Source of the DNA: Marinomonas aquiplantarum
Lineage (GTDB): Bacteria; Pseudomonadota; Gammaproteobacteria; Pseudomonadales; Marinomonadaceae
NCBI RefSeq assembly: GCF_003314975.1
Contig: NZ_QNRF01000002.1
Location: forward strand, 124,001 to 188,000
Direction of reading: 5' to 3'
DNA length: 64,000 nt
Of the stretch, positions 1-9,688 are shown piece by piece. Both the position numbers and the translations under genes were made by a program. Under the pieces are notes generated by a model, which did not search any database, was not told where the DNA came from, and saw nothing but the letters and a program-made list of their open reading frames with translations. Position 1 is the stretch's first letter; every line of letters begins with the position of its first letter.

Positions 1-443
1 CTGCGTTAGGCAATGTCATGTTGTCGCCGGTCAAGGTGCTGAAAAAGTCTAAGAAAGAAGCAGACAGCGAAGGCCGTGAGCTACTGAAACGTGTAGGCTT
101 GGCTGAGCGTATGAACAATTACCCATCGCATTTGTCTGGTGGTCAGCAGCAACGTGTTGCGATTGCTCGCGCATTGGCTATGATGCCAAAAATTATGTTG
201 TTTGATGAGCCAACCAGTGCCCTTGACCCTGAAATGGTTGGGGAAGTGTTGGATGTCATGAAAAGTCTTGCCAGTGACGGTATGACTATGGTGGTAGTGA
301 CTCACGAAATGGGCTTTGCCCGTGAAGTGGCTGATCGCGTTGTCTTTATGGAAGATGGTGAACTGGTATTTGAAGAGTCGCCAGAGCGTTTCTTTGAATC
401 CGATAACCCGCGTTTACAGCGTTTCCTTGGTCAAGTGCTATAA
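1..443 (+). CDS. Polar amino-acid ABC transporter ATP-binding protein (5' truncated by window edge)
   Basis: Only the last ~146 codons are present; the frame is open from base 3 to the stop. The visible part has the ABC signature [14 protein letters not shown], a Walker B followed by D-loop ([14 protein letters not shown]) and the H-loop (VVTHE). This wording is typical of the GlnQ/HisP/ArtP group, which energises uptake of polar amino acids from the cytoplasmic face. Walker A lies to the left of the window. The internal ATG at base 18 is not a credible start, because family-typical sequence (ALGNVM) precedes it in frame. Substrate cannot be told from the ATPase. A LysR gene follows 82 bp downstream. 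Confidence 0.9.
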   Translation, partial: ALGNVMLSPVKVLKKSKKEADSEGRELLKRVGLAERMNNYPSHLSGGQQQRVAIARALAMMPKIMLFDEPTSALDPEMVGEVLDVMKSLASDGMTMVVVTHEMGFAREVADRVVFMEDGELVFEESPERFFESDNPRLQRFLGQVL

Positions 444-525
444 TCGCTTAGACTTTATGTCTACCGTGCTTTAGGTTAAAGTCGCCTTGCTCTCTATGAT
501 CAAGGCGACTTGCTAGGCAACGAGT

Positions 526-1422
526 ATGAATCAAAAAACGCTCCCTCCTTTAAATTGGCTACATACCTTTGAAGCGTCTGCTCGGCATCTTAATTTTACT
601 CATGCTGCGACTGAGCTGTGTCTGACCCAAGGCGCGGTGAGTCAACAAATACGTTTGCTTGAAAGTCATCTCGGGGTGGCACTTTTCCAACGTTTACCTC
701 GTGGTTTGACCCTGACCAAAGATGGTCGAGCTTATTACCCTGTGGTACAAGACGCCATTACTCGTTTGTCTGTCGGTACCAGCGAGATTTTCTCTCCAGA
801 TAATCAAAGTATTGTTAAAGTGCGTGGTAGCTTGTCCTTTTTTAGCTATTGGTTGGCCCCCAAATTAGCCGACTTCAATGCGTTATATCCTCATATAGAC
901 ATTCGTTATGCGAGCCATATTTGGTTAGCGGAATGGGATGATGAAGAGGATATGGAAATTCGTTGGGGGCACGGTGACTGGCAAGGCTTGTTGTCGCAGC
1001 GTCTAACATGGGATAGCTTGATGCCCGTCTGCTCACCTGATTTGTTGCAGAGTAATCGCTTAGCGTCGCCAGCGGATTTGGCTCATCATACTTTATTGCA
1101 TGTGCTTGGCTATGAAGAAGGCTGGGGTTATTGGCTTAATATTATGGGGGAAGATAAGGTCGATTTTTCCAAAGGCATGCAGTTTGATACCTTAGTCTCG
1201 ACGCTACGTATGGCGGAACTGGGGCAAGGTGTGGCACTGGCAAGATCGTCTATGGTTGAAGATCTGATTGCAGAAGGGCGCTTGATTGCTCCTTTTGATA
1301 AGAACATTGAAGCCAGTGAGTCATTCTATTTAGTGAAAGCGTCGAGCGCGACATTACCTTCCGCAGCACAAGTGTTTTTTGATTGGTTATTAGAACAGGC
1401 TCATAGAGGTAAGCCTGTTTAA
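526..1422 (+). CDS. LysR-family transcriptional regulator (GcvA/AmpR-like)
   Basis: 298 aa, normal LysR length. An N-terminal winged helix-turn-helix (about residues 8-65, with FTHAATELCLTQGAVSQQI as the recognition region) is followed by a substrate-binding effector domain. The opening PPLNWLHTFEASARHLNFT is typical of the GcvA/AmpR branch of LysR regulators. No divergent gene lies beside it, so the target is unknown; the upstream amino-acid transporter operon is a possible client (inference). The ATG has only a weak purine stretch (AACGAG) upstream. Confidence 0.85.
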   Translation: MNQKTLPPLNWLHTFEASARHLNFTHAATELCLTQGAVSQQIRLLESHLGVALFQRLPRGLTLTKDGRAYYPVVQDAITRLSVGTSEIFSPDNQSIVKVRGSLSFFSYWLAPKLADFNALYPHIDIRYASHIWLAEWDDEEDMEIRWGHGDWQGLLSQRLTWDSLMPVCSPDLLQSNRLASPADLAHHTLLHVLGYEEGWGYWLNIMGEDKVDFSKGMQFDTLVSTLRMAELGQGVALARSSMVEDLIAEGRLIAPFDKNIEASESFYLVKASSATLPSAAQVFFDWLLEQAHRGKPV

Positions 1423-1470
1423 TAATACTATACCAATCAAAATTGCAGATTCACCACTAATATGTGGCGT

Positions 1471-1546
1471 AACCTAAGCCGCATGACTTAACCTAAGCCG
1501 CATGACTTAACCTAAGCCGCATGACTTAACCTAAGCCGCATGACTT
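1471..1546. repeat. Tandem repeat, 4 x 19 bp, exact copies
   Basis: The unit aacctaagccgcatgactt occurs four times head to tail without a mismatch. The fourth copy contains the last codons and stop of yebG on the minus strand, so the repeat looks like serial duplication of the yebG 3' end. Each copy carries its own in-frame-like TAG on the minus strand, so copy-number change would not alter the protein. Confidence 0.95.
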
Positions 1547-1947
1547 TCATCAAAGTTATCTTCTTCAAATGGATCTGAGCCTCCTTCTTCTTGATAAAGT
1601 TGCTCCTCATCCGTTTCAATGACTAAGTCTTCAAGTGCAGTGCTTGGTGTTTTCGGCGTTTTATTCAGTGCTAATTCTGTTTGTGAAGCCTGATCATGCT
1701 TCTTCTTGCTTACGGTTTTCTTTTTGGGGCCGAGAGCATCAATGACACTGTTTTTATGCTCAGCTAAGTACATAGACAATGACTCGCGCAGTTGGTCGTT
1801 TTCAATGAGCTGGCTATCTCTGAGAATCTGCGTTAGTGCTTCAGCGGTATCCAGTAGCTTGTCGTAAGCGTCAGCTTCGGCTTTAGAAGTAAAGGTCATT
1901 TTTTCGATTCCATGGCGTTCTACGACGTATTTAATAATGACGGACAT
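1531..1947 (-). CDS. yebG: YebG-family SOS-induced protein
   Basis: 138 aa. The N-terminal ~75 residues match the YebG family: KYVVERHGIEKMTFTSKAEADAYDK followed by LLDTAEAL and LRESLSMYLAEHK. The C-terminal part is longer than in E. coli YebG (about 96 aa, from memory). It is low complexity: a lysine-rich patch (GPKKKTVSKKK), then an acidic tail that ends SHAA. YebG belongs to the SOS regulon but its molecular role is not settled. A perfect LexA box lies 24 bp upstream of the start (1971-1986), which supports SOS control here. The last codons lie in a 19-bp tandem repeat. Confidence 0.92.
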   Translation of the reverse strand: MSVIIKYVVERHGIEKMTFTSKAEADAYDKLLDTAEALTQILRDSQLIENDQLRESLSMYLAEHKNSVIDALGPKKKTVSKKKHDQASQTELALNKTPKTPSTALEDLVIETDEEQLYQEEGGSDPFEEDNFDESHAA

Positions 1948-1970
1948 AAGTCACCTCACAAAAATTTATA

Positions 1971-1986
1971 CTGTACAAATATACAG
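1971..1986 (-). promoter_or_regulatory. LexA box upstream of yebG
   Basis: CTGT-N8-ACAG with an AT-rich centre (ctgtacaaatatacag). It is a perfect match to the gammaproteobacterial SOS operator consensus, flanked by TA on both sides to give a 20-bp TACTGT...ACAGTA palindrome. It lies just before the yebG start. Confidence 0.92.
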
Positions 1987-2071
1987 TATAAATTTTTATC
2001 TTGTCTATACTTTATTGTTGTCGCAGGGAATGATTGTTAAAGTATCGTCTTCCGTACAGAAGTGACTCTTT

Positions 2072-2953
2072 ATGCCTTTCGATTTTTCTCAATTGGATTT
2101 ATCCATCATCACAGACCATGTAGAGCTAGCGCTTACTCTGGCATTAATCTTATTGGTGTATTTGATTCGACGTTATACCAAACGAGCAATTCGTCTCAAT
2201 CAACACATTGATCATGATAAAAAGCGTCAAAGAATCAATGCTGCAGACAACTCTTTTAATTTCTTGTTTGTCGTTGGTCTGATTCTTATTTGGTCGTCTG
2301 AACTGCAAAATATTGCCATTTCCATTGCGGCCTTCATGGTGGCTTTGGTGATTGCAACGAAAGAGTTTATAGCTTGTATTGTGGGGGCGTTTTATCGAGC
2401 CAGTACACGGCCATATCAAGTGGGAGATTGGATTAAAGTAGCCAATTTCGAAGGAGAAGTGACGGACAGTGATTGGTTGTCTACGACCTTATTTGAAGTC
2501 GACTTAAAAGGTGGCAGTTATGCCTATACTGGAAGAACAACGGTTGTGCCAAATAGCGTACTATTGGTCCATACCGTTCAAAACTTGAACTATATGCGCC
2601 GTTATGTCACGCACAGTTTCTCTATTTCTAGGCAGTCCGATGAAGTGAATTTGTTCGAAATCAAAGAACATATATTGGCTAAGCTTAAAGAATACAGTGA
2701 GCATTTTCACGAAGTGGCCATTCGATACAACAGCTTAATTGAAAAGCGTTTGGATATTAATATTTCAGGCCCAGAACCACGCGTGCGCATCACGACTACC
2801 CCAGAGGGGTTTAATATCTTTACCGTTTCTTTGTTTTGTCCAACCGATGAAGCGGTGGAAATAGAACAAAAAGTAACGGAAGACTTTATGCGTTTTTGGT
2901 TTGATAAACGCCAAGAGTTTTTAATGCAGAGGGCGAACCAGGAAGCATCATGA
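2072..2953 (+). CDS. Small mechanosensitive ion channel, MscS family
   Basis: 293 aa. Three hydrophobic segments (about residues 15-35, 62-80 and 85-110) are followed by the MscS beta domain (YQVGDWIKVANFEGEV, then VVPNSVLLVHTVQN) and a C-terminal alpha/beta region. The size is near that of E. coli MscS. The role by family is inner-membrane tension-gated efflux during osmotic downshock. The stop overlaps the start of the following lipoprotein gene (ATGA), so the two are probably cotranscribed and translationally coupled. Confidence 0.88.
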   Translation: MPFDFSQLDLSIITDHVELALTLALILLVYLIRRYTKRAIRLNQHIDHDKKRQRINAADNSFNFLFVVGLILIWSSELQNIAISIAAFMVALVIATKEFIACIVGAFYRASTRPYQVGDWIKVANFEGEVTDSDWLSTTLFEVDLKGGSYAYTGRTTVVPNSVLLVHTVQNLNYMRRYVTHSFSISRQSDEVNLFEIKEHILAKLKEYSEHFHEVAIRYNSLIEKRLDINISGPEPRVRITTTPEGFNIFTVSLFCPTDEAVEIEQKVTEDFMRFWFDKRQEFLMQRANQEAS

Positions 2954-3540
2954 TATTGATAAAAACGTCTCTTCGTCTGAGTTTGTTGGCGCTACTTAGC
3001 TTAACCTTGATGGCTTGTAATAGCTTTCGGATTAGCGAAAGTAAAATCAATGAGGATTTGACGAAGCAAATAGAAACCGCTCAAGACACTCGCTTTGAAT
3101 TGGCTGCTGAGGGACAAGCATTGGCATTAAATCTTGCCATTAAGCAGGCTGATATTGATTTTCTTGAGCGCGATGGTGGTGTCATTGCAATCGCCTTGAT
3201 GTGTGACTTAACAGGCGAAGTGTCTGCTTTTGGGCAGAATTTTTCATTAACTACACAAGTAAATCCCGAGTTCGAAGCTGGCATTCGTATTCAAGATCAA
3301 GACCTGTTTTTAGTGGCTCCAAGGCTGACAGAAGTAACGATCAAGGGCTCCAGTTTTGATGAAAAAATCATACGGACAGCCTTAGGGTCATTACAGGACA
3401 GGGTGGAGCAAGTATTGCGTCAGTATTTTGATCAGCATCCTATTTACACCTTGAATCATTCACCGTTTGAGAAATTAGCCGCCTCTTTGGTGTCGGACAT
3501 TAAAATAAAAGATGATTCCCTTGAATTATCTATGTTCTAG
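2950..3540 (+). CDS. DUF1439 (YceB-like) lipoprotein
   Basis: 196 aa. A lipoprotein signal peptide ends in the lipobox LMAC, with Cys23 as the predicted lipidated residue, so the protein should sit on the periplasmic side of a membrane. The remainder has the alternating beta pattern of DUF1439/YceB proteins, which resemble lipid-binding folds of unknown role. The start codon overlaps the stop of the MscS gene by 4 bp. The family assignment is from overall pattern, not a search. Confidence 0.75.
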   Translation: MILIKTSLRLSLLALLSLTLMACNSFRISESKINEDLTKQIETAQDTRFELAAEGQALALNLAIKQADIDFLERDGGVIAIALMCDLTGEVSAFGQNFSLTTQVNPEFEAGIRIQDQDLFLVAPRLTEVTIKGSSFDEKIIRTALGSLQDRVEQVLRQYFDQHPIYTLNHSPFEKLAASLVSDIKIKDDSLELSMF

Positions 3541-3604
3541 CGGATTGAAGCCCTTATAATGGCGTGATGCATTCCGCAGTAATTTATTGAAATGAGGACA
3601 ACCC

Positions 3605-4084
3605 ATGTCGATTGCAGACAATCAAGTGGTTCAGTTTCACTACACACTCCGTAGTGGGGAAGAGCTGATCGAAACTTCCGCAGGCAAAGACCCTGTTGCT
3701 TACCTTCACGGTCATGGCAATATTATCCCTGGTTTGGAAAAAGCCATGGAAGGAAAAGCCGCAGGTGAAGAATTTGAAGTCACTGTCACACCAGCAGAGG
3801 GCTATGGTGAACGCAAAGAAAATCACACCCAACAAATGCCGGTGAAACATTTACAAGGCGCTAAGCGCTGGAATCCTGGTATGGTGGCAACGGTGCAAAC
3901 GGACAAAGGAGTGCGTCAGGTAACGATTGTAAAAATGGGCCTAAAACACGCTACCGTTGATATCAACCACCCACTTTCAGGTAAAGACTTAACTTTTAAC
4001 ATCCAAGTGATTGATGTACGTGAAGCGACTAATGATGAAATTGCTCACGGTCATGCACATGGTGTCGGTGGTCATCACCACTGA
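3605..4084 (+). CDS. slyD: FKBP-type peptidyl-prolyl isomerase, SlyD-like
   Basis: 159 aa. The FKBP core starts at VVQFHYTLRSGEELIETS and continues with HGHGNIIPGLEKAMEGKAAGE. An inserted chaperone flap domain follows (TPAEGYGERKENHTQQMPVKHL). The C-terminus is histidine-rich (HGHAHGVGGHHH), a metal-binding tail as in SlyD but shorter. The role by family is a cytoplasmic folding helper with metal (Ni/Zn) binding. The ribosome site is GAGGAC, 5 bases before ATG. A GU-containing terminator hairpin follows the stop. Confidence 0.88.
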   Translation: MSIADNQVVQFHYTLRSGEELIETSAGKDPVAYLHGHGNIIPGLEKAMEGKAAGEEFEVTVTPAEGYGERKENHTQQMPVKHLQGAKRWNPGMVATVQTDKGVRQVTIVKMGLKHATVDINHPLSGKDLTFNIQVIDVREATNDEIAHGHAHGVGGHHH

Positions 4085-4098
4085 TACATCTGATCTCA

Positions 4099-4132
4099 GA
4101 AAGGCCTCTGTTTTACTAGCAGGGGCTTTTTT
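4099..4132 (+). terminator. Probable intrinsic terminator after slyD
   Basis: AAAGGCCTCTG and CAGGGGCTTTT can pair with G-U wobbles and are followed by six T. The stem is imperfect, so this is moderate support. Confidence 0.55.
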
Positions 4133-4183
4133 ATGCCTGCTATTTGATGATCTCAATCAAAACGCGAGAGTTAATTACTAAAA

Positions 4184-4257
4184 ATTAATAAGAATCGTTA
4201 TCAATTTCTTGACAGGAATAGTCTGACCGAACATTATTGATAATAGTTATCATTTAT
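4184..4257 (+). promoter_or_regulatory. Iron-responsive promoter with two Fur-box-like sites
   Basis: A -35 TTGACA (4209-4214) and a -10 CATTAT (4232-4237) are separated by 17 bp. A Fur-like 19-mer sits on each side: 4184-4202 (14 of 19 by eye to GATAATGATAATCATTATC) and 4239-4257 (13 of 19). Fur binding there would block the promoter, so fumC should be made when iron is scarce. Confidence 0.75.
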
Positions 4258-4277
4258 AATGTTTGGAGGGTAGGGCT

Positions 4278-4634
4278 ATGAGTCGTTACTTGGTGCCATT
4301 TTCTGTACTTGAACAAACCATTCAGGCAGGCCAATGTGCCGACTCGCCAGAGGTGTTGTATCACTACCTGAATTTGACGGAAGAATATGCAGAGCGTTTA
4401 AACATTACCGATGCGGCTGAGTTGCATCAACGAGTGTTTAATGTGTTGCTGGATACCGTGTGTGATACCAATATTGCGCCACATTGGCGACAAACTTGTC
4501 TGGATAAAGTGTATTTACCTCTTTCTCATCTCAAACGCCTTATCGTGACCTATCAGGATGCGAGAAATTATTTCAAAATGGAACACAATCTTAGGGTGTT
4601 GAGCCATTACTTCATCTCTTCTTTTGAGCCGTAA
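4278..4634 (+). CDS. FagA-like small protein encoded upstream of fumC
   Basis: 118 aa from ATG 4278, preceded by GGAGG (4265-4269). A TTG 15 bases earlier is unlikely because it would overlap that site. The protein is probably helical and carries a WR..CLD..YLPLSHLKRL segment, with no signal peptide or membrane span. In Pseudomonas the Fur-controlled operon fagA-fumC-orfX-sodA has a small protein of this size at the same place. Position, size and Fur sites suggest the FagA equivalent (inference; the function of FagA is unknown). fumC begins 20 bp after its stop. Confidence 0.7.
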   Translation: MSRYLVPFSVLEQTIQAGQCADSPEVLYHYLNLTEEYAERLNITDAAELHQRVFNVLLDTVCDTNIAPHWRQTCLDKVYLPLSHLKRLIVTYQDARNYFKMEHNLRVLSHYFISSFEP

Positions 4635-4654
4635 ACAAAGGAACCTAAAACCGC

Positions 4655-6031
4655 ATGAAAACACGCATTGAAAAAGACAGTATGGGTGAACTGGAAGTAC
4701 CAGAAAAAGCCCTTTATGGTGCCCAAACTCAGCGCGCCATCAACAACTTTCCAATCAGTAATGAAGCCATGCCTGAGGCTTTTATTCGTTCTTTGATCTT
4801 AATTAAAGCGGCCGCTGCTCAGGCTAATGAAGCGCTAGAGTGCATTACACCTAAACAAGCACAGGCTATCCAGAACGCTTGTAATGAACTGTTGGATGCG
4901 GATGATTTAATGCAGCATTTTCCAGTGGATGTGTATCAAACGGGTTCTGGTACCAGTTCGAATATGAACGCGAATGAAGTAATCGCAACTTTGGCAAGCC
5001 AATATAATGGTGAAACCGTCAACCCTAATGACCATGTAAACTTCGGTCAAAGCAGTAATGATATTATCCCCAGTGCGATCCATGTGAGCGCGACATTGGA
5101 ATTGGCTGGGCACCTGTTGCCAGCCTTGGAGCATTTGAAAAATACCATTGTTGAAAAAGGCAAAAGCCTAGCGGGTTACACCAAAACCGGTCGTACACAT
5201 TTGATGGATGCGATGCCTGTACGTTTGGACCAAACCTTCAATGCTTGGGCAGCACAACTGCAAGACAACATTGATAACTTAAATTACATCAAGACCAAAA
5301 CCAGCCAATTAGCACAAGGTGGAACCGCTGTGGGGACGGGTATTAATGCTCATCCTGAATTTGCACAACGTATTGCCCGTGCTTTGTCTGAGTTAACGAA
5401 GCAAACTTTTTCACCGGGTCAGGACTTTTTTGCTTTGATAGGTTCGCAAGACACGGCTGTTGCCCTGTCTGGTCAGCTGAAAGCGGTGGCGGTAACTTAT
5501 ATGAAGATCGCTAATGACTTACGTTGGATGAATTCTGGTCCACTGGCCGGTTTAGGCGAAATCACTCTACAGGCGTTACAACCAGGCTCATCTATCATGC
5601 CGGGTAAGGTAAACCCTGTCATACCAGAAGCCACAGCGATGGTGGCTGCACAAGTGATAGGTAACGATGCCGCCATTACCATTGGTGGGCAATCGGGTAA
5701 TTTCGAGTTGAATGTCATGTTACCTGTGATTGCGAAGAACCTGTTAAGCAGCATTAAATTGCTCGCGAACAGTGGTCAATTGTTGGCAGATAATGCCATC
5801 GCTACGCTCACGGTAAATGAAGACAAGCTGAATGAAGCGTTGCACCGTAATCCAATATTGGTAACGGCATTGAATCCCATTATTGGCTATGCCAAAGCAG
5901 CAGAAATCGCGAAAAAAGCCTATCAAGATGGCCGTCCTGTGATTGATGTGGCAGATGAGGAAACCGACTTAAGTCGTGAAGAGCTGACTACTTTGCTTGA
6001 TCCTGCCAAATTGACCCATGGTGGTCTGTAA
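4655..6031 (+). CDS. fumC: Class II fumarate hydratase (iron-independent fumarase)
   Basis: 458 aa. The fumarase/aspartase superfamily signature GSSIMPGKVNP lies near residues 310-320. Other family blocks are TGSGTSSNMNANEV, NFGQSSND and KTGRTHLMDAMP. It interconverts fumarate and L-malate in the TCA cycle without an iron-sulfur cluster. It stands behind a Fur-like promoter with the FagA-like gene, fitting the known use of FumC as the iron-sparing fumarase. No sodA follows, unlike the Pseudomonas operon; a strong terminator ends the unit. The SD is AAGGAACC before ATG. Confidence 0.97.
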   Translation: MKTRIEKDSMGELEVPEKALYGAQTQRAINNFPISNEAMPEAFIRSLILIKAAAAQANEALECITPKQAQAIQNACNELLDADDLMQHFPVDVYQTGSGTSSNMNANEVIATLASQYNGETVNPNDHVNFGQSSNDIIPSAIHVSATLELAGHLLPALEHLKNTIVEKGKSLAGYTKTGRTHLMDAMPVRLDQTFNAWAAQLQDNIDNLNYIKTKTSQLAQGGTAVGTGINAHPEFAQRIARALSELTKQTFSPGQDFFALIGSQDTAVALSGQLKAVAVTYMKIANDLRWMNSGPLAGLGEITLQALQPGSSIMPGKVNPVIPEATAMVAAQVIGNDAAITIGGQSGNFELNVMLPVIAKNLLSSIKLLANSGQLLADNAIATLTVNEDKLNEALHRNPILVTALNPIIGYAKAAEIAKKAYQDGRPVIDVADEETDLSREELTTLLDPAKLTHGGL

Positions 6032-6096
6032 GTTTATCAATAGCTTCGATAGGTTTTCCCTTGCCTGTCGTCAATTCACTCACTATTGATGAAATC

Positions 6097-6125
6097 AAGC
6101 CAGCAAGTTTTGCTGGCTTTTTCTT
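6097..6125 (+). terminator. Intrinsic terminator after fumC
   Basis: AAGCCAGCAA-gttt-TGCTGGCTT stem of about 9 bp followed by a T-rich run. Confidence 0.9.
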
Positions 6126-6148
6126 ATTTGTCTAACGGCTGATTGAGG

Positions 6149-6604
6149 CTACAGAGTTTTGCTCATAAAGGTGCTGTAAGGATCGGGTTGGTAATCGGCG
6201 AATGGTCCACATTCTGCAAATCCATATTTTTTGTATAAGGCTCTTGCGGGGGCAAAAAAGTCCTGCGGGCCAGTCTCTAAACTGATTTTAGTCAGACCTT
6301 GTTGTTTGGCGTCATTCAATATGTGTTGCAACAAAGTGGAGGCAACCCCTTTATTGCGAGCGGCATTGGATGTGCGCATGGATTTGATTTCCCCTTCCTC
6401 AGCGCTGTGCGTTTTTAATGCACCACAGCCGAGTAATTGATTTTGTTCCCAAACGGTCCAAACTCGAATGTCGGCTTGCTTTAACTCAGACAAGTCCAAT
6501 GCGTGAACGCTTTCCGCAGGAGAGGTCTGATACATGTCATCTAAATGTTCTTGTAATAACGCCTTGATTTCCGGTCCGTTTAAATCGTCTAATCGAATAT
6601 CCAT
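6149..6604 (-). CDS. GNAT-family N-acetyltransferase
   Basis: 151 aa. The acetyl-CoA pyrophosphate-binding motif RNKGVASTLLQHIL follows a beta strand (GEIKSMRTSNAA). The C-terminal block ARALYKKYGFAECGPFADY is typical of small GNATs of the YsnE/PA4866-like type. The substrate is unknown. It is a single gene on the minus strand, converging with fumC. Confidence 0.85.
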   Translation of the reverse strand: MDIRLDDLNGPEIKALLQEHLDDMYQTSPAESVHALDLSELKQADIRVWTVWEQNQLLGCGALKTHSAEEGEIKSMRTSNAARNKGVASTLLQHILNDAKQQGLTKISLETGPQDFFAPARALYKKYGFAECGPFADYQPDPYSTFMSKTL

Positions 6605-6696
6605 ACTAAAGCTCTCAATGAAAATAAAACCTTGGCTAATAAGATGTTGTTAGCAAAGCAAATTCTGTACCTTTCTACCACCTTGGTAAAGAATAA

Positions 6697-7158
6697 ATGA
6701 CGGATAAGAGGACGATGTTTGTGTTAGTTGAATTACGGCTTGCGACAATGGAAGACTCAGACTTGTTGCTGGAATGGCGCAATGATGTGGCCACTCGACA
6801 AGCCTCTTTGTCTTCTGCGAAAGTTATCAAAGAGGCCCATTTAACTTGGTTACAGGCTTCATTGCATAACAATGACCGTTGTTTGTGGATGGCTCAATTA
6901 AATGATTGTGCGGTGGGGAGTTGTCGGGCTGATCGTCAACAAGAAGGCTGGTTGTTGTCCTGGACAATAGCGCCAGACATGCGAGGTAAAGGCTTGGCTT
7001 ATCCTATGGTGCTGGCCATGCTAAAGACCCTGACAGGCCCGTTCTTTGTCCAGATCAAAAGCGACAATCTAGCGTCTGTTAAGGTCGCTGAAAAGGCGGG
7101 TTTTACCTGCCAAGAGGTAAAGGATGAAGTGTTGTATTTTGTTCGCGAAGTGGATTAA
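6697..7158 (+). CDS. GNAT-family N-acetyltransferase (RimJ/PseH-like)
   Basis: 153 aa from ATG 6697. An ATG seven codons in (MFVLVELRL) is an alternative start. The core has LEWRNDVATRQAS at the N-terminus, as in RimJ/PseH-like acyltransferases, and the CoA-binding loop RGKGLAYPMVLAML. The C-terminal NLASVKVAEKAGF is the usual GNAT alpha4 motif. The substrate is unknown. Its stop abuts the stop of the convergent DUF3820 gene with no spacer. Confidence 0.8.
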   Translation: MTDKRTMFVLVELRLATMEDSDLLLEWRNDVATRQASLSSAKVIKEAHLTWLQASLHNNDRCLWMAQLNDCAVGSCRADRQQEGWLLSWTIAPDMRGKGLAYPMVLAMLKTLTGPFFVQIKSDNLASVKVAEKAGFTCQEVKDEVLYFVREVD

Positions 7159-7422
7159 TTAATCATCAAAGCGAATACGTACTTTGGGTTCGTCTGCCTG
7201 AGTTTGCTTGGGCAAACGTAACGGTTCGACTAACTTTTCCAGCCCGTTGATCTTGATTTCTAAGCAAAGCTGTAACCAAGTTCCTAGATTGCCATTTGGC
7301 CAACCTTCATGGGCAAACCATAATAAATAAGCTTCCGGCAGATCGATTAAGGTGCGTCCCTGATATTTGCCAAAGGGCATGGTTTGGCGGGCGACTTGGA
7401 TTAGATCTTCTTGTGCAAACAT
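7159..7422 (-). CDS. DUF3820 family protein
   Basis: 87 aa. The family core is MPFGKYQGRTLIDLPEAYLLWF, with a following helix that starts GNLGTWLQL. DUF3820 proteins are small and uncharacterised, although some are described as quorum-regulated virulence factor-like. Its stop codon directly adjoins the stop of the GNAT gene on the other strand. Confidence 0.85.
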   Translation of the reverse strand: MFAQEDLIQVARQTMPFGKYQGRTLIDLPEAYLLWFAHEGWPNGNLGTWLQLCLEIKINGLEKLVEPLRLPKQTQADEPKVRIRFDD

Positions 7423-7452
7423 AGCAAACTCTCAAGCAATTTTGCGGCCTAT

Positions 7453-8358
7453 TTAATCATAGGCCTGCGCTGGTTTAAATGGCGCATTATCTTTAAAGCA
7501 GTGGATTAAATAATCGCAAATGGCTTTTAGTTTTGGAGAAGGGTGCTGGACTTTTGGGTACACCAACCAAACGCCACTGTAAGGGTATTGATATTGCGAT
7601 AATAAGGGTACAAGTCGACCAGAATCGAATTCTTCTTGCACGTAATAATCAGGCAACTGAGCAATCCCTAACCCTTTTTTTACCGCATCTAACAGGGCTA
7701 AACCCGAGTTGCTACGCCATTGGCTACTGATTTTAACTTCTTTTCGTTGGCCATTTTGTTGAAACAACCAGTGATTTTTAGAGCCAATCAAACACTTATG
7801 TTTACTGAGCTCAGATAAGGTGTGCGGGATACCATATTGATCAATGTATTCACGAGAAGCGCACAAGTATTCTTTGCGATCACAAAGTCGTCTTGACAGT
7901 AGACTAGAGTCTTTCATCGCGCCCATACGGATGGCCAGATCGTAGTTCTCTTCAATCAAATCCACGGCGCGGTTAGTAAGGTGCAGGTCCAGTTCGATTT
8001 TTGGGTGGGTCGTTAAAAAGTCGTTCATGACGGGGGCTATGTATCGTTCACCAAAGGTAGTAGCGCAAGTCATTTTGAAGCTACCTATTGGCGCTTGGTT
8101 TAATGAAGAAATGACTTCTTCAGCGCTAGTGAGGGCGGCGGGTAAGTCACGACAATGTTGATAATACAATTCACCCGCTTCACTTAAGCGAATGCGTCGT
8201 GTGGTGCGAAACAAGAGTGTGCAGCCAAGCTCGGATTCCAGTTGCGTTACTAAGCGACTGATGTGAGAAGCCGAGACACTTAATTTGATAGCGGCAGCCG
8301 AAAAACTGCCTTGTCGAACGACTTCCACAAAGGCTTCCATTGCTTCCCAGTTTTTCAT
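7453..8358 (-). CDS. LysR-family regulator divergent from frmA
   Basis: 301 aa. The N-terminal HTH is of CrgA/AaeR-like type (MEAFVEVVRQGSFSAAAIKLSVSASHISR), followed by the effector-binding domain. It is transcribed away from the formaldehyde-oxidation genes frmA-fghA with a 186-bp shared control region that contains a 9-bp inverted repeat. That layout is typical of a LysR protein governing its divergent neighbour, so it probably controls frmA (inference). Confidence 0.85.
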   Translation of the reverse strand: MKNWEAMEAFVEVVRQGSFSAAAIKLSVSASHISRLVTQLESELGCTLLFRTTRRIRLSEAGELYYQHCRDLPAALTSAEEVISSLNQAPIGSFKMTCATTFGERYIAPVMNDFLTTHPKIELDLHLTNRAVDLIEENYDLAIRMGAMKDSSLLSRRLCDRKEYLCASREYIDQYGIPHTLSELSKHKCLIGSKNHWLFQQNGQRKEVKISSQWRSNSGLALLDAVKKGLGIAQLPDYYVQEEFDSGRLVPLLSQYQYPYSGVWLVYPKVQHPSPKLKAICDYLIHCFKDNAPFKPAQAYD

Positions 8359-8420
8359 GATGGCACTCTCGATTGGTCTAATTGAAGTGTTATATTATAA
8401 CTATATTAGAGTATATTGAA

Positions 8421-8445
8421 ATTATTGTTGCTATATAACAATAAT
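8421..8445. promoter_or_regulatory. Inverted repeat in the LysR/frmA divergent region (candidate operator)
   Basis: ATTATTGTT-N7-AACAATAAT is a perfect 9-bp dyad that contains a T-N11-A-like core, as LysR proteins prefer. It lies 100 bp upstream of frmA and 63 bp upstream of the LysR start. Confidence 0.5.
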
Positions 8446-8478
8446 AATTTGCCAATATGAGCATTATCGTCTGAATGA

Positions 8479-9663
<1,185 letters not shown>

Positions 9664-9688
9664 TCGCTAAGATCAGTTGAACCAATCC

